Origin: Sporolactobacillus sp. THM7-7
Lineage (GTDB): Bacteria > Bacillota > Bacilli > Bacillales > Sporolactobacillaceae
NCBI RefSeq assembly: GCF_004153225.1
Contig: NZ_SEMB01000004.1
Span: forward strand, 52,653 to 116,652
Length of the DNA stretch: 64,000 bases
Direction of reading: 5' to 3'
Every line of letters begins with the position of its first letter. Within the stretch, counting starts at the first letter, position 1. A model generated the notes under the pieces. That model worked only from the letters and a program-made list of their open reading frames with translations, was not told the DNA's origin and did no database searches. The translations under genes were made by a program, and so were the position numbers. This document shows positions 63,789-64,000 of the stretch, piece by piece.

Positions 63789-64000
63789 GGCCTTCTTCTT
63801 TTCTGGAACATTAGAATTTAATTGTATAAAGTGTTTATTTTAGCCGCTCTGTTCAGAAATTTATTTTAATATTTAGGGTTTGCTGAACATACAAAAAACG
63901 TTGATACGGCAGGATTTATACGCCTTTTTGTCGAATAGATAGGCAAGGAAAAGAAACGATTTTCCGGGCTTTTCCGGAAAAAAACCTTGCAGACCTTGCA

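Noticed and set aside
63787-64000. Possible small gene or RNA at the right edge
   Set aside because: Only AT-rich sequence without SD, conserved motif or stable hairpin; nothing can be supported.

Overview
The window is typical Firmicutes/Bacillales DNA: strong AGGAGG-type Shine-Dalgarno sites, many GTG and TTG starts, sigma-A promoters, T-tailed hairpin terminators, a CotD-like spore coat gene, a Bacillus-order tenI-thiO-thiS-thiG-thiF operon and a Bacillus-type nas/nsrR nitrate locus. A spore-former close to Bacillus or Sporolactobacillus is likely. I cannot name a species from sequence alone. No rRNA, tRNA, prophage, insertion sequence or CRISPR array was seen.

Layout. (1) 1-6162: capsule/exopolysaccharide genes (sugar transferase cut by the left edge, Wzx-like flippase, two GT4 glycosyltransferases, UDP-glucose dehydrogenase). 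(2) 6163-8910: spore coat gene, then an AT-rich AraC/haloacid-dehalogenase pair. (3) 8907-14563: a four-gene surface-glycan operon on the minus strand. Its leader matches the c-di-GMP-II riboswitch class and overlaps a terminator. Its second gene fuses two MshEN c-di-GMP-binding domains to a membrane GT2 synthase. This is the most striking system in the window: c-di-GMP appears to act both on the RNA and on the enzyme. (4) 14694-20150: SGNH hydrolase, glycerophosphodiesterase, a 20-bp tandem repeat array, msmX with a YxkF-like regulator, and a DUF1906-LysM-PG-binding protein. (5) 20624-29675: a GT2 gene, then an alpha-galactoside locus (GH36 enzyme, LacI regulator, SemiSWEET, a wrecked second GH36 copy, a sugar-porter MFS), with dispersed 21-bp repeats.

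(6) 29897-36984: pabA and a pabB-pabC fusion, then the glycerol-3-phosphate ABC operon ugpCAEB. (7) 36985-37907 holds only debris, including a chorismate synthase fragment. (8) 37908-42113: thiamine thiazole operon under a TPP riboswitch, followed by more debris including a DeoR fragment. (9) 42909-63727: a nitrate-assimilation and molybdenum-cofactor island, nearly all on the minus strand: nirB, nirD, siroheme methyltransferase, nitrate transporter, a soluble MCP-like receptor, a NasB-NasC fusion, MOSC protein, moaA, moeB, moeA, modB, moaB, moaE, moaD, moaC, modA and a molybdopterin oxidoreductase. A divergent nsrR reads rightward from the nirB end.

How it works together. Nitrate is imported by the NarK-family carrier, reduced by the NasBC fusion, and nitrite is reduced to ammonium by NirBD using siroheme from the SUMT enzyme. 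The Mo cofactor is built by MoaABCDE, MoeA and MoeB, with molybdate taken up by ModAB. NsrR, a nitric-oxide-sensing repressor, probably acts through a perfect 25-bp palindrome over the nirB promoter.
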